NCBI GenBank assembly: GCA_007116145.1 | Contig: SKJB01000098.1 | Coordinates: 1 to 61,198, forward strand | DNA from: Limnochordia bacterium | Lineage (GTDB): Bacteria; Bacillota; Limnochordia; Darwinibacteriales; DTU012 | Length of the DNA stretch: 61,198 nt | Direction: 5' to 3' | Shown here: piece after piece, positions 16,858 to 24,737 of the stretch | Position numbering within the stretch: the first letter of the stretch is position 1 | Layout: each line of letters begins with the position of its first letter | The notes under the pieces: model-generated | What the model saw: only the letters and a program-made list of their open reading frames with translations | What the model was told of the DNA's origin: nothing | Database searches by the model: none | Translations under genes and position numbers: made by a program

Positions 16858-17182
16858 AAAGATACTGAATGATATTAAGTTTACCAAAAGGATGTATAGT
16901 CTGGCAATGAAAGGAGAGGTGTATCGTATCTTACAGTAAATGGTCTGTCTGGCGTAACAGACCAAGATCTCATAGAATTACCACAAAAATAAGACTATTT
17001 CCCTTGGGCATGGATGCGATTGAACTAGCACATTGTTAGTTATGGACCACATATAAACAAAGCCTAGTGGTGCTTACCCAAAATCTACTTAGACTCCAAG
17101 TAACATCATCCACTAGATCTGTTTAGCAAAAATACAAGCCACTTACATCCCTTTTGGTAATTTACAGAAGGGATTTTGCTTT
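16858..17182 (+). ncRNA. Candidate structured non-coding RNA or tandem leader, unknown class
   Basis: Together with the riboswitch below, this fills the 647-base gap between rpe and thiT. A closing helix is formed by 16881-16896 (TTACCAAAAGGATGTA) with 17144-17160, 16 pairs with one bulged base. Inside it I see TAGTCT (16897-16902) with AGACTA (16992-16997), hairpin GGTCTGT/ACAGACC (16942-16963), a seven-pair hairpin at 17023-17041, and CTAGTGG (17064-17070) with CCACTAG (17110-17116) enclosing TACTT/AAGTA. A terminator hairpin ATCCCTT/AAGGGAT (17147-17173) followed by TTTGCTTTT shares bases with the closing helix, so the two exclude one another. I recognise no known RNA family. Confidence 0.6.
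17147..17182 (+). terminator. Terminator of the candidate ncRNA, competing with its closing stem
   Basis: ATCCCTT (17147-17153) pairs with AAGGGAT (17168-17174) around a 14-base loop, followed by a T-rich tail (TTTGCTTTT). The 5' strand is also the 3' strand of the long closing helix of the upstream RNA, an attenuator-like arrangement. Confidence 0.6.
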
Positions 17183-17184
17183 TG

Positions 17185-17213
17185 ATGACGAATAGAGTAG
17201 TTAAGAACATAAT
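17185..17213 (+). promoter_or_regulatory. Possible weak promoter for the TPP riboswitch
   Basis: ATGACG (17185-17190), a 17-base spacer and CATAAT (17208-17213) would start RNA at about the first riboswitch base. The match is modest; transcription could instead come by readthrough from 16823. Confidence 0.35.
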
Positions 17214-17218
17214 AGTGT

Positions 17219-17304
17219 AACCGCTAGGGGAGCTAGTAGCTGAGATTGGTGTAATGCCAAGACCCTTAGAACCTGTTGGATAATTCCAACGTAGGAAAGC
17301 GGTC
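17219..17304 (+). promoter_or_regulatory. TPP riboswitch (THI element)
   Basis: The conserved thiamine pyrophosphate aptamer is plain: closing stem ACCGCT (17220-17225) with AGCGGT (17298-17303), the AGGGGAGC and CTGAGA core, ACCCTTAGAACCTG, and TTGGATAATTCCAACGTAGG. It senses TPP and controls the thiamine uptake gene thiT and its partner thiN immediately downstream. Confidence 0.92.
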
Positions 17305-17322
17305 GGACAGCGGAAAATAGAA

Positions 17323-17352
17323 GCTGTGGACGACCGGTGCCACAGTTATTTT
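17323..17352 (+). terminator. Riboswitch-controlled terminator before thiT
   Basis: CTGTGG (17324-17329) pairs with CCACAG (17340-17345), followed by TTATTTTT. It is positioned as the expression platform of the TPP riboswitch; termination when TPP is bound is the expected behaviour. Confidence 0.6.
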
Positions 17353-17392
17353 TGTGCTGTTTTTTATTTCAAAAAAAGGAGATATGGTAAAG

Positions 17393-17923
17393 ATGAGGAG
17401 TACAAAACTTTTGATTATGATTGAGGTTTCATTATGTGTGGCTTTAGCTATGGTTTTCGCGCAGTTTAAGTTATGGCAAATGCCAAATGGGGGATCGGTT
17501 ACATTACAAATGGTACCGATTTTTGTCCTCGCTTTGCGACGAGGAGGAAAGGCGAGTCTCACCGCTGGACTCGTTTTTGGAATCTTACGTATGATGCTTA
17601 GTTCGCATGTGTATTATCCGCTCCAGGGATTATTAGACTATCCAATTGCCTTTGCTTTGGTCGGTGTAAGTGGTTTTTTTGTCAAATCTCCAAAGATTGG
17701 TATGGGACTTGGTGTAACGTTACGTTTTATTGCCCACGTAGTCGCTGGGAAAGTTTTTTTTGGTCACTATGCACCAGAAGGAATGAACCAATGGTGGTAT
17801 ACACTTACCTATAATGCTACTCATCTGATTCCTGAAATTATTTTGACATTAATTGTTATAGGTATCTTGATGAATCGGAGGGATTTATTTGAGCTACAAG
17901 GACAAGCAACGAAGATGGGATAA
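17393..17923 (+). CDS. thiT: Thiamine ECF transporter S component
   Basis: ThiT is the membrane S component that binds thiamine and works with the shared ECF energising module encoded elsewhere. The 176-residue protein has about six hydrophobic segments and the family pattern MPNGGSVTLQMVPIFVLALR near the N-terminus, with the aromatic C-terminal part (HYAPEGMNQWWYTLTYNA) typical of the thiamine pocket. ATG 17393 has AAAGGAG at good spacing; ATG 17384 is too close to the site. The TPP riboswitch directly upstream supports the substrate. Confidence 0.93.
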   Translation: MRSTKLLIMIEVSLCVALAMVFAQFKLWQMPNGGSVTLQMVPIFVLALRRGGKASLTAGLVFGILRMMLSSHVYYPLQGLLDYPIAFALVGVSGFFVKSPKIGMGLGVTLRFIAHVVAGKVFFGHYAPEGMNQWWYTLTYNATHLIPEIILTLIVIGILMNRRDLFELQGQATKMG

Positions 17924-18548
17924 GGCACTCATCATTGGCCTAGGGGACGATGTTCCGGTCGATCATCCTCCTATTAGTGGCAATACGTTAATTGTTTGTG
18001 CCGATGGAGGGAGTACATGGGCGAAACAATGGGGACTTACTCCACACTTAATCCTAGGAGATTTTGATTCACAATCCACAAATGATTATCAATATTGGGA
18101 CTCTAAAGGGGTTTCCTTTCAGTCATATCCACCTGAAAAGGATCAAACTGATCTTGAGCTGGCTATCGACTATTGTCTGAGTCTAGGAATACGAGATATC
18201 ATTATGGTAGGGGTGTGGGGAGGAAGAATCGATCATTCTCTTGGAAATTTAGAGCTTTTGTATCGACTCGGTACGCAGAATATCCAAGCGAGTATTGAAA
18301 CCAAACAAGCATCATTGAAGCTTGTTTGCAGCTGTTTAGCACTTACAGTAACAGTAGGGTCTCTTATCTCATTGATTCCTTTGACCTCTAAGGTGTCTAA
18401 AGTGACCACTACAGGGCTATACTATCCATTAGATAGAGCAACCTTAGTTAAGGGAAATACACTTGGTATCAGCAATAAAGCAGTCGAGGAAGAAGTTAGT
18501 ATTTCCTCTGGTGAGGGAATTTTATTAGTAATTGCAACGAAGCCATGA
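17889..18548 (+). CDS. thiN: Thiamine pyrophosphokinase
   Basis: ThiN converts thiamine to TPP using ATP, so with ThiT it forms an uptake-and-activation pair under one riboswitch. The 219-residue protein carries VCADGGSTWAKQWGLTPHLILGDFDS, EKDQTDLELAIDY and GGRIDHSLGNLELL. The start is TTG 17889 with GGAGG seven bases upstream, 35 bases inside the 3' end of thiT, which suggests coupled translation. In Bacillus the same gene lies between rpe and rpmB; here thiT and its leader are added. Confidence 0.95.
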   Translation: MSYKDKQRRWDKALIIGLGDDVPVDHPPISGNTLIVCADGGSTWAKQWGLTPHLILGDFDSQSTNDYQYWDSKGVSFQSYPPEKDQTDLELAIDYCLSLGIRDIIMVGVWGGRIDHSLGNLELLYRLGTQNIQASIETKQASLKLVCSCLALTVTVGSLISLIPLTSKVSKVTTTGLYYPLDRATLVKGNTLGISNKAVEEEVSISSGEGILLVIATKP

Positions 18549-18572
18549 CAATTTAGAGACAAATTTAGACAT

Positions 18573-18602
18573 AAAAAACCCCAAGCTTTCGTGCTTGGGG
18601 TT
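18573..18602. terminator. Intrinsic terminator between convergent thiN and rpmB
   Basis: A perfect 10-base stem AACCCCAAGC (18577-18586) and GCTTGGGGTT (18593-18602) with loop TTTCGT. On the minus strand it is followed by a run of T, so it mainly ends rpmB; on the plus strand the tail is weak. Confidence 0.75.
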
Positions 18603-18618
18603 ACATTTATCGAAGGGG

Positions 18619-18810
18619 CTAAATGGCTCGTTCAATCTTATTGCCCTTCAAACATCTCGTACATACATAGGCCCTTCTTGAACTTCCTTTAATCAAAACC
18701 TTAATTTTTTGTAAGTTTGGTTTCCATGTACGACGAGTTTTATTCATAGCGTGACTTCGTTGATTACCTGTTTGAGTGTGTTTATCACAAACAATGCACC
18801 TTCTAGCCAT
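18619..18810 (-). CDS. rpmB: 50S ribosomal protein L28, zinc-binding form
   Basis: A 63-residue basic protein of the large ribosomal subunit, starting MARRCIVCDKHTQTGNQRSH. It keeps both cysteine pairs (CIVC and CTRC), the zinc-binding type of L28; organisms that also have a zinc-free paralogue usually switch between them under zinc starvation. The start follows AAAGGGGG on the minus strand. Its position opposite yloU/asp23, after thiN, is the same as in Bacillus. Confidence 0.96.
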   Translation of the reverse strand: MARRCIVCDKHTQTGNQRSHAMNKTRRTWKPNLQKIKVLIKGSSRRAYVCTRCLKGNKIERAI

Positions 18811-18852
18811 AAATCTTACCCCCTTTAACCATCAATTCCTTTACCGTTATTT

Positions 18853-18881
18853 ATTGTAGCATACCCCAAATATCTTTGCAA
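18853..18881 (-). promoter_or_regulatory. Sigma-A promoter of rpmB
   Basis: On the minus strand TTGCAA (18876-18881), a 17-base spacer and TACAAT (18853-18858) preceded by an extended TGC. It lies 43 bases upstream of the rpmB start. Confidence 0.6.
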
Positions 18882-18923
18882 GGGAAAAATACTTTACATT
18901 TTCATGCTAAACAGATAAAATTA

Positions 18924-18970
18924 GGATAAGTACAATGGATAAGTACAAAATGGATAAATACGGTTATAAT
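18924..18970 (+). repeat. Three tandem 13-15 base repeats abutting the -10 box of the asp23 promoter
   Basis: Units GGATAAGTACAAT (18924-18936), GGATAAGTACAAAAT (18937-18951) and GGATAAATACGGT (18952-18964) run directly into TATAAT (18965-18970). The region where a -35 box should be (AGTACA, 18942-18947) is poor and falls inside unit 2, so the repeats may be an activator or repressor array. Confidence 0.6.
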
Positions 18971-18999
18971 ATATAACTACAAAAAAAGGAGGGAAAAGC

Positions 19000-19368
19000 A
19001 TGACCCAAAAAATCCATTCAGAGTTAGGTAGTATCAATATTAGCGAGGATGTAATCGCCATAGTTTGTGGTGTAGCAGCCATGGAGTGCTATGGACTTGT
19101 GGGTATGGCACCACGTAATGTGCAAGAAGGTATCTCTGACCTATTACGGAAAGATCATTTTGAACGAGGCGTAGATATCCAATTTAATGAAGATAGCATT
19201 AGTGTCACCCTATATATTGTCGTGCAATACGGGGTTAAGATTTCTGAGGTAGCCCGAAATGTACAAGAGCGAGTGAAATATGCAATAGAAGATCAGTTAG
19301 GTCTTCAAGTAGAAAGTATCGGTGTGCGTGTACAAGGTGTACGTGTTACCGATGTAAAACGAAAGTGA
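19000..19368 (+). CDS. Asp23/Gls24 family protein (YloU-like)
   Basis: A 122-residue member of the Asp23 family, small envelope-stress-associated proteins of Gram-positive bacteria. The N-terminus GSINISEDVIAIVCGVAAMEC and the C-terminal VARNVQERVKYAIEDQLGL are typical. It starts at ATG 19000 behind AAAGGAGGG and directly precedes the fatty-acid kinase gene, as yloU precedes yloV in Bacillus. The exact role is not established; proximity suggests membrane lipid homeostasis. Confidence 0.93.
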   Translation: MTQKIHSELGSINISEDVIAIVCGVAAMECYGLVGMAPRNVQEGISDLLRKDHFERGVDIQFNEDSISVTLYIVVQYGVKISEVARNVQERVKYAIEDQLGLQVESIGVRVQGVRVTDVKRK

Positions 19369-19383
19369 CCGGGAGGACTGGCA

Positions 19384-21057
19384 TTGCAAGTTATAACAGG
19401 ATCTGACCTAAAAATAATGGTTTCCGCAGCTGCGGAAAGTTTACACAATGAACGAGATCGCATCAATGCTCTTAATGTTTTCCCCGTTCCAGACGGTGAT
19501 ACGGGCACGAATATGGCGTTAACACTAAAGGCTGCATTAAAGGAGCTTGACTCATTAGAGGATGCACCCATACACAGAATTGCTGCTGCAGTAGCAAGAG
19601 GTTCGTTGATGGGAGCACGTGGTAACAGTGGAGTTATACTATCACAATTCTTTAGAGGTTTTAGCGATGGCTTAGCAAAGATTGATCAAGCTACGGGATC
19701 GGATGTGGCCAGAGCATTTGTGCAAGCGTCGGAGACCACGTATAAAGCAGTAATGAAGCCTGTAGAGGGCACAATACTAACCGTTGGCAAGGCGATTGCT
19801 GACGCTTGTACAGCAGCCGTGACAAATGGGGATCATAGTGCGGAGAATGTATGGCAAATCGGACTAGATGCAGGCAAAGTATCCTTAGCGGATACTCCAA
19901 ATATTTTGCCCATACTCAAGCAAGCAGGTGTAGTCGATGCTGGCGGAGAAGGACTTATAGTTGCCCTTGAGGGTGCACTAAGAGCCTTTAGAGGAGAAGT
20001 TCCACTGCTGATTACTGGTGCTGAAGACGAACAGGAACGAGGAAAAGAGAACAATGTAGTTGAGGTGCATAATGAAGGGATTAGTCGTATTGAGGGGAAA
20101 TTAGTCAACAAGTATTGTACAGAGTTTTTAATTAAGGGCACTGACTTACAAGTTGACCACATTCGCAACTCTTTAGAATCAAAAGGCGATTCCATGCTTG
20201 TCGTGGGCGAGTCATACTTAGTCAAGGTTCATATTCATACTGATCATCCAGGACAGGTTTTAGATTTTTGCGGCAAACTTGGTGATTTAGATGATATAAA
20301 AATAGATAACATGAAAATGCAAAATGAGAATATCACACTAGAGACGGACAATGTAATTAATTTCCCATCAGGTATCCAAAATGTCGAGATGGAACCTCCG
20401 AAAGCGATTGGTATTGTTGCAGTCGTTCCCGGTCAGGGTCTAGCGGATATTTTCGTCAGCTTAGGTGTTGACAAAATTGTTGCTGGTGGGCAAACAATGA
20501 ATCCTAGTACAGCTGAATTGGTTAAAGCTGTCGAGGGAGTAAATGCAGAGGCGGTTATTATCTTACCTAATAATAAAAACGTTATTTTTTCTGCGCAGCA
20601 AGTTAATGACCTCGTTGATAAGAAAGTTGAAGTGGTAGCTACACGCACAATTCCACAAGGTATAGGTGGATTGATGAATTTTACAGATGAGGAACCTCTA
20701 GAGACAAATGTAACGGACATGGAGAAAGGAGTAAAGCAAGTAAAAACTGGAGAAGTGACGTATGCTGTACGTTCTACCATTGCCGGTGATTTACAAATTG
20801 AAGAACAAGATATCATTGGTTTAGTTGAAGGCAAAATTGCCATAGCTGGTCAAAGTGTCGATCAAGTTTCACTCGATTTGCTGAAGACAATGGTTGATGA
20901 AGATTCTTCCATTATTAGTATTTATGCTGGCGATAATCGTACCCAAAGGGAGTCTGAGAGCTTTCATTCTCAGGTGCAGACCGCATTTCCTGATCTAGAC
21001 GTTGAGCTATATCAAGGTGGTCAACCCCTATATTATTATATATTATCCGTAGAATGA
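19384..21057 (+). CDS. fakA: Fatty acid kinase ATP-binding subunit, DAK2/YloV type
   Basis: FakA phosphorylates fatty acids held by a FakB (DegV) protein so that they enter phospholipid synthesis. The 557-residue protein has the N-terminal DhaL-like kinase domain with NVFPVPDGDTGTNMALT (Mg-ATP aspartates) and GARGNSGVILSQFFRGF, a middle domain, and a C-terminal domain from about residue 335 (KAIGIVAVVPGQGLADIF). The start is TTG 19384 with GGGAGG at proper spacing. The adjacent degV gene very probably encodes its partner. Confidence 0.92.
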   Translation: MQVITGSDLKIMVSAAAESLHNERDRINALNVFPVPDGDTGTNMALTLKAALKELDSLEDAPIHRIAAAVARGSLMGARGNSGVILSQFFRGFSDGLAKIDQATGSDVARAFVQASETTYKAVMKPVEGTILTVGKAIADACTAAVTNGDHSAENVWQIGLDAGKVSLADTPNILPILKQAGVVDAGGEGLIVALEGALRAFRGEVPLLITGAEDEQERGKENNVVEVHNEGISRIEGKLVNKYCTEFLIKGTDLQVDHIRNSLESKGDSMLVVGESYLVKVHIHTDHPGQVLDFCGKLGDLDDIKIDNMKMQNENITLETDNVINFPSGIQNVEMEPPKAIGIVAVVPGQGLADIFVSLGVDKIVAGGQTMNPSTAELVKAVEGVNAEAVIILPNNKNVIFSAQQVNDLVDKKVEVVATRTIPQGIGGLMNFTDEEPLETNVTDMEKGVKQVKTGEVTYAVRSTIAGDLQIEEQDIIGLVEGKIAIAGQSVDQVSLDLLKTMVDEDSSIISIYAGDNRTQRESESFHSQVQTAFPDLDVELYQGGQPLYYYILSVE

Positions 21058-21074
21058 CAAGGAGGTTTGGCCCA

Positions 21075-21929
21075 ATGCCAAGAGTTCATGTGGTAACAGA
21101 TAGTGGTAGTGATTTATCCAAGGAAATCCGCGATACGTACAATATTCACGTTGTCCCTTTGAGCATCCAGTTTGGTGATGAGATTTATCGCGATGGTGTG
21201 GATATGCATGAAGAAACCTTTTATCAACGCTTAACGGAAGGAAGTGTTCTTCCGAGTACATGCCAACCATCACCCGCTGATTTTGTTAAATGCTATAAAG
21301 AAATCGCAGAACCTGGTGATACAATTATATCTGTCCACTTAAGTAGTAAGCTTAGTGGTACATATCAATCGGCATTTTTGGCGACAACTATGATAGATAA
21401 TCTAGATATTGTCGTATTAGATACTAAGTCTGCTTCTATCGGCATTGGGCTAGTTGCCATCGCCGTCGCTGAAGCCGTGCAAAAAGGGGCAACCAAAGAT
21501 GAAGCAGTAGCCCTTGCTCATAAAGTGATTAACGAAATGGGTGTTTACTTTGTCGTTGATACCCTGGAGTATTTAAAAAAGAATGGTCGGATTGGTGCAG
21601 CTCAGGCCATGGTTGGTGCTCTGCTTAATATTAAGCCTATTCTGACCTTAGTTGAGGGAGTTGTAACTCCATTCGATAAAGTGCGTGGTAAGGCTAAAGC
21701 TTTAAAAGGCATTCAAGATATCATTGCTGAGTATTCGGCTAAACATCCAGGTCAAGCCTTGCGCATTGGAATCACGCATGCAAACAGCTATGCAGATGCG
21801 AAAAAATTTAGTGATGAAATAGCGAAAACTATCGATGTACACGAACTAATAATATCTTATATAGGCCCCACCATTGGTGTCCATGTCGGCCCCGGCACCA
21901 TCGCTGTATTATTCTACCCAATGGACTAA
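21075..21929 (+). CDS. DegV family fatty-acid-binding protein (FakB-like)
   Basis: A 284-residue DegV protein that presents a bound fatty acid to FakA. The N-terminus MPRVHVVTDSGSDLSKE and the ligand-pocket segments VHLSSKLSGTYQSA, VVDTLEYLKKNGRIGAAQAM and IGPTIGVHVGPGTIAV are characteristic. The start ATG 21075 is nine to ten bases after AAGGAGG; the upstream in-frame ATG 21054 overlaps fakA and would place the ribosome site inside the gene. A strong terminator closes the unit. Confidence 0.92.
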   Translation: MPRVHVVTDSGSDLSKEIRDTYNIHVVPLSIQFGDEIYRDGVDMHEETFYQRLTEGSVLPSTCQPSPADFVKCYKEIAEPGDTIISVHLSSKLSGTYQSAFLATTMIDNLDIVVLDTKSASIGIGLVAIAVAEAVQKGATKDEAVALAHKVINEMGVYFVVDTLEYLKKNGRIGAAQAMVGALLNIKPILTLVEGVVTPFDKVRGKAKALKGIQDIIAEYSAKHPGQALRIGITHANSYADAKKFSDEIAKTIDVHELIISYIGPTIGVHVGPGTIAVLFYPMD

Positions 21930-21937
21930 AATCTTAC

Positions 21938-21969
21938 CACCCCTGGGAGCCATCCTGGGGGTGATTTTT
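21938..21969 (+). terminator. Intrinsic terminator after degV
   Basis: CACCCC (21938-21943) pairs with GGGGTG (21958-21963), extended inward by two G-T wobbles and GGA/TCC around GCCA, followed by ATTTTT. Confidence 0.8.
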
Positions 21970-21983
21970 GGTGAGGTGCTAAT

Positions 21984-23990
21984 GTGCTCGATCAACCTGT
22001 TACCGCGTTACCCGGCGTAGGTGTGGAAAAAGCAAAAATTTTGGCAAAACTCGATCTTTACTCTGTCCGTGATGTTTTATTTGGATATCCTCGTTCGTAT
22101 AAAGATTACTCAAAGATATACACCGCAGACCATGCAAGGCAGGGTATGGAGGGTCTTTTTACTGGAACCGTGGTAAATCTGCGCGAGCAGCTCTTAAACC
22201 AGAACAAACGCCTTATTCAAGCACAAATCCAGGGAAATACACAATCGCTCACTGTTAGCTGGTTTCAGGTTATGCGCGGTCGCGGGACAAGTTACTTATA
22301 TCGCCAATTGAGTAAAGTTGATCAAATTTGGATCTATGGTCAGATCAAAGAAGGTCCGTATAGTTGGGAATTGACGAGTGGAGAATGGCACACAAAACAA
22401 CCGAAGCATTTAGGTCTTGTTCCTGTCTATCCCTTAGTATCTGGCATTACAAATACGATGCGACTGCAGTGGATTGATTTCGCCTTAAAATATCTGGATC
22501 AAATCTATGAGTGTTTGCCCAAGCAGTTACTTGCTGAGTTCTACCCGCGGACTAAAGCAATTCATGCGATTCATTTTCCAACAGATGACGGGGAATTATT
22601 AGAGGCGCGAAAGCGTCTCATATTTGAAGAATTCTTTCTCTTTCATCTGAGTCTAGGTAAACAAGAAGAACAAAAAAATGCCATTCAACACAAGCCCGAT
22701 GGCAAGTGTTTAGAGCAATACTTTAACACGTTGCCCTTTACCTTAACCGCAGGACAACTTCAAGCGATTTGTGATGTACGTGCGGACATGGAAGCACCTA
22801 TCCAGATGCGCAGACTCATCCAAGGTGATGTGGGTTCTGGTAAAACGGTGATCGCAGAATATGCCACACTCAAAGCAGTAGATAGTGGAGGACAAGTAGC
22901 GTTTTTGGTTCCTACAGAAGTGTTAGCACGGCAAATGTGGACAAGGTTGCGTGAGAGATTTAGCTCTTTCGGTATTGAAGTGGAATTATTGGTCGGTAAG
23001 GATACCACTAAACACCAAAAAAAAATACTTTCTGGTTTAGCACAGGGTACCATAGCAGTGGTTGTTGGTACACATGCGCTAATAGCAGACCGGGTAGTTT
23101 TTGCAAATTTGACGTTAGCGATTGTTGATGAACAGCATCGTTTTGGAGTCCGCCAACGAATCGCTTTAAGCGATAAGGGTAATGCAGATCTACTAGTAAT
23201 GAGTGCAACTCCAATTCCCCGTTCACTTGCATTAACGTTATATGGAGACTTAAACAATACAATTATCCGCGATTTGCCCGCGGGCCGTCGCATTGTGGAC
23301 ACCCGGTTGATTCATCCGAGTAAACGTCAGGATGTATATCGTTTCCTCGTTGGGCGTGTAGAAGAAAAGGAGCAAGGATTTGTTGTTTTTGCACTCGTTG
23401 AAGAGTCAGACAAACTCGATTTAAAAGCGGCCGTTACCGAAATGGAGGTTTTGTCGGCAGGACCTCTTTCGTCGATTCGTGTCGGACTCGTCCATGGACA
23501 AATGGGAAAACAAAAAGCGGAGTGTTTAGAGCTATTTTATCAACAAAAAATTGATGTATTAGTTTCCACGACAGTCATTGAAGTAGGGATGAACGTCCCT
23601 ACTGCAACAGTTATTGTTGTTGAAAACGCAGATCGGTTTGGCTTAGCACAACTTCATCAATTAAGAGGTCGTGTGGGTCGATCGAAAAAACAAGCCTATT
23701 GCTTCTTAATAGCGAATCCTCAATCAGAAATAGCAAGGCAGAGGTTAGACATAATCCGACATACTAATGACGGACTAAGAATTGCTGAAGAAGACTTAAA
23801 GCTGCGAGGTCCTGGAGATCTGTTAGGAACTCGTCAATCGGGGCAACCTTGGTTTAAGCTTGCGGACTTAATCGCAGACGCCGAATTATTAGAAAAGGCA
23901 GCGAAGGCAGGAAGGATGTTAATTCTTGAAGATCCTACCTTAGCGAAGTATCCTACTTTATTGGCAGAAGTGAAAAGGCAACAGCCGTAA
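21984..23990 (+). CDS. recG: ATP-dependent DNA helicase RecG
   Basis: RecG remodels stalled forks and Holliday junctions. The 668-residue protein has the N-terminal wedge/OB domain (VTALPGVGVEKAKILAKLDL), the Walker A motif GDVGSGKTVIAEY, the DEQH box in DEQHRFGVRQR, VMSATPIPRSLALT, and motif VI QLRGRVGRSKKQAYC. The start is GTG 21984 with GTGAGGTG upstream. The order degV-recG-rsmD-coaD is conserved in Bacillota. The last codons contribute one arm of a hairpin spanning the stop. Confidence 0.97.
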   Translation: MLDQPVTALPGVGVEKAKILAKLDLYSVRDVLFGYPRSYKDYSKIYTADHARQGMEGLFTGTVVNLREQLLNQNKRLIQAQIQGNTQSLTVSWFQVMRGRGTSYLYRQLSKVDQIWIYGQIKEGPYSWELTSGEWHTKQPKHLGLVPVYPLVSGITNTMRLQWIDFALKYLDQIYECLPKQLLAEFYPRTKAIHAIHFPTDDGELLEARKRLIFEEFFLFHLSLGKQEEQKNAIQHKPDGKCLEQYFNTLPFTLTAGQLQAICDVRADMEAPIQMRRLIQGDVGSGKTVIAEYATLKAVDSGGQVAFLVPTEVLARQMWTRLRERFSSFGIEVELLVGKDTTKHQKKILSGLAQGTIAVVVGTHALIADRVVFANLTLAIVDEQHRFGVRQRIALSDKGNADLLVMSATPIPRSLALTLYGDLNNTIIRDLPAGRRIVDTRLIHPSKRQDVYRFLVGRVEEKEQGFVVFALVEESDKLDLKAAVTEMEVLSAGPLSSIRVGLVHGQMGKQKAECLELFYQQKIDVLVSTTVIEVGMNVPTATVIVVENADRFGLAQLHQLRGRVGRSKKQAYCFLIANPQSEIARQRLDIIRHTNDGLRIAEEDLKLRGPGDLLGTRQSGQPWFKLADLIADAELLEKAAKAGRMLILEDPTLAKYPTLLAEVKRQQP

Positions 23991-24066
23991 ACGGCGTTGC
24001 CTAGGGGAGAGGAGAAACCGGAGGAAGAATAGAACCAATACAGCTTGGTTCGGCACTTCCTGTGCC
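23977..24066 (+). promoter_or_regulatory. Hairpin-rich leader between recG and rsmD
   Basis: Three hairpins follow one another: GGCAAC-A-GCCGT with ACGGC-GTTGCC (23977-24001), GAACCAA/TTGGTTC (24032-24051) and GGCAC/GTGCC (24052-24066). None has a T tail, so they are not simple terminators. The rest of the 183-base gap up to rsmD holds only its ribosome site. Bacillus has a described leader RNA upstream of the orthologous ylbH gene; I cannot tell whether this is the same structure. Confidence 0.5.
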
Positions 24067-24173
24067 TTTGGGAGGGTCAATCTCTTCATTTAGTAGTATA
24101 TGGCAAAGGTACCAGAGAATATTCAGAGGATCGATTGGTATTTTTTTCCATGATTCCAAAGGAGGATAAAATA

Positions 24174-24737
24174 ATGCGTGTAATAGCCGGAAGTGCTCGC
24201 GGGTTGCCACTGCAGAGTGTTGTGGGTACACAAACCAGACCGACAACTGACCGAGTGAAGGAATCACTGTTTAATATCTTATCACCTCACATCGCTGGTT
24301 CTCGGTTTCTCGATCTCTTTGCCGGTAACGGAGGAATAGGCATAGAAGCTCTGAGTCGCGGAGCTATGCGTGCAATTTTTATCGATAAGAGCTCTAGATG
24401 TAGTGCTATGATCAAACAGAACTTACAAACGGCAAAGCTTGAAGGCGAAGTCTATAAGAATGATGTTGGACGGGCATTGCCCATATTGCGGAAGAGAGAA
24501 CAGCAGTTTGAGTTAATTTTCCTAGATCCACCTTATGGCAGAAATCTAATTATTCCTACACTGCAGAGCATAACGGAGAATAATTTAGTAACCAAGCATG
24601 GAATTATAATTGCGGAATACGGAAAGAAAGAGGAAATTCCGATAGCTATGTGGAATTTGACTCAAGTACGTATTGAAAAATATGGAGATACCAATTTAGC
24701 TTTTTATCGTCACGAGGAGGATCTAAGTGAAAATTAG
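24174..24737 (+). CDS. rsmD: 16S rRNA (guanine-966-N2)-methyltransferase
   Basis: RsmD methylates G966 of 16S rRNA. The 187-residue Rossmann methyltransferase shows [49 protein letters not shown] (SAM binding) and the catalytic FLDPPYG. ATG 24174 follows AAAGGAGGAT; the longer open frame upstream would include the structured leader and is not supported. The 3' end overlaps coaD by 11 bases. Confidence 0.96.
   Translation: MRVIAGSARGLPLQSVVGTQTRPTTDRVKESLFNILSPHIAGSRFLDLFAGNGGIGIEALSRGAMRAIFIDKSSRCSAMIKQNLQTAKLEGEVYKNDVGRALPILRKREQQFELIFLDPPYGRNLIIPTLQSITENNLVTKHGIIIAEYGKKEEIPIAMWNLTQVRIEKYGDTNLAFYRHEEDLSEN

Noticed and set aside
16892-16992. Short reading frames inside the ncRNA region, for example one beginning MYSLAMKGEVYRILQ and another reading VSYLTVNGLSGVTDQDLIE.
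   Set aside because: The first is only 15 codons; the second has no ATG, GTG or TTG start after its upstream stop. Neither joins to a family, and paired helices explain the sequence better.
17041-17056. TATGGACCACAT looked like part of a T-box antiterminator.
   Set aside because: The conserved T-box core around TGG-N-ACCGCG, the specifier loop and the expected stem I motifs are missing.
16881-17160. The 280-base segment bounded by 16-base inverted repeats could be a MITE or IS remnant.
   Set aside because: I see no target-site duplication at the ends, no second copy in the window, and the promoter and terminator lie just outside the repeats, which fits a transcribed structured RNA better. 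It cannot be fully excluded.
18549-18618. Looked for spoVM, which lies between thiN and rpmB in Bacillus.
   Set aside because: The 70-base gap contains only the terminator and no 26-codon frame with a ribosome site.
19833-20225. Long minus-strand frames opposite fakA and other genes.
   Set aside because: Serine/threonine-rich translations typical of antisense shadows of AT-rich coding DNA; none has family motifs.
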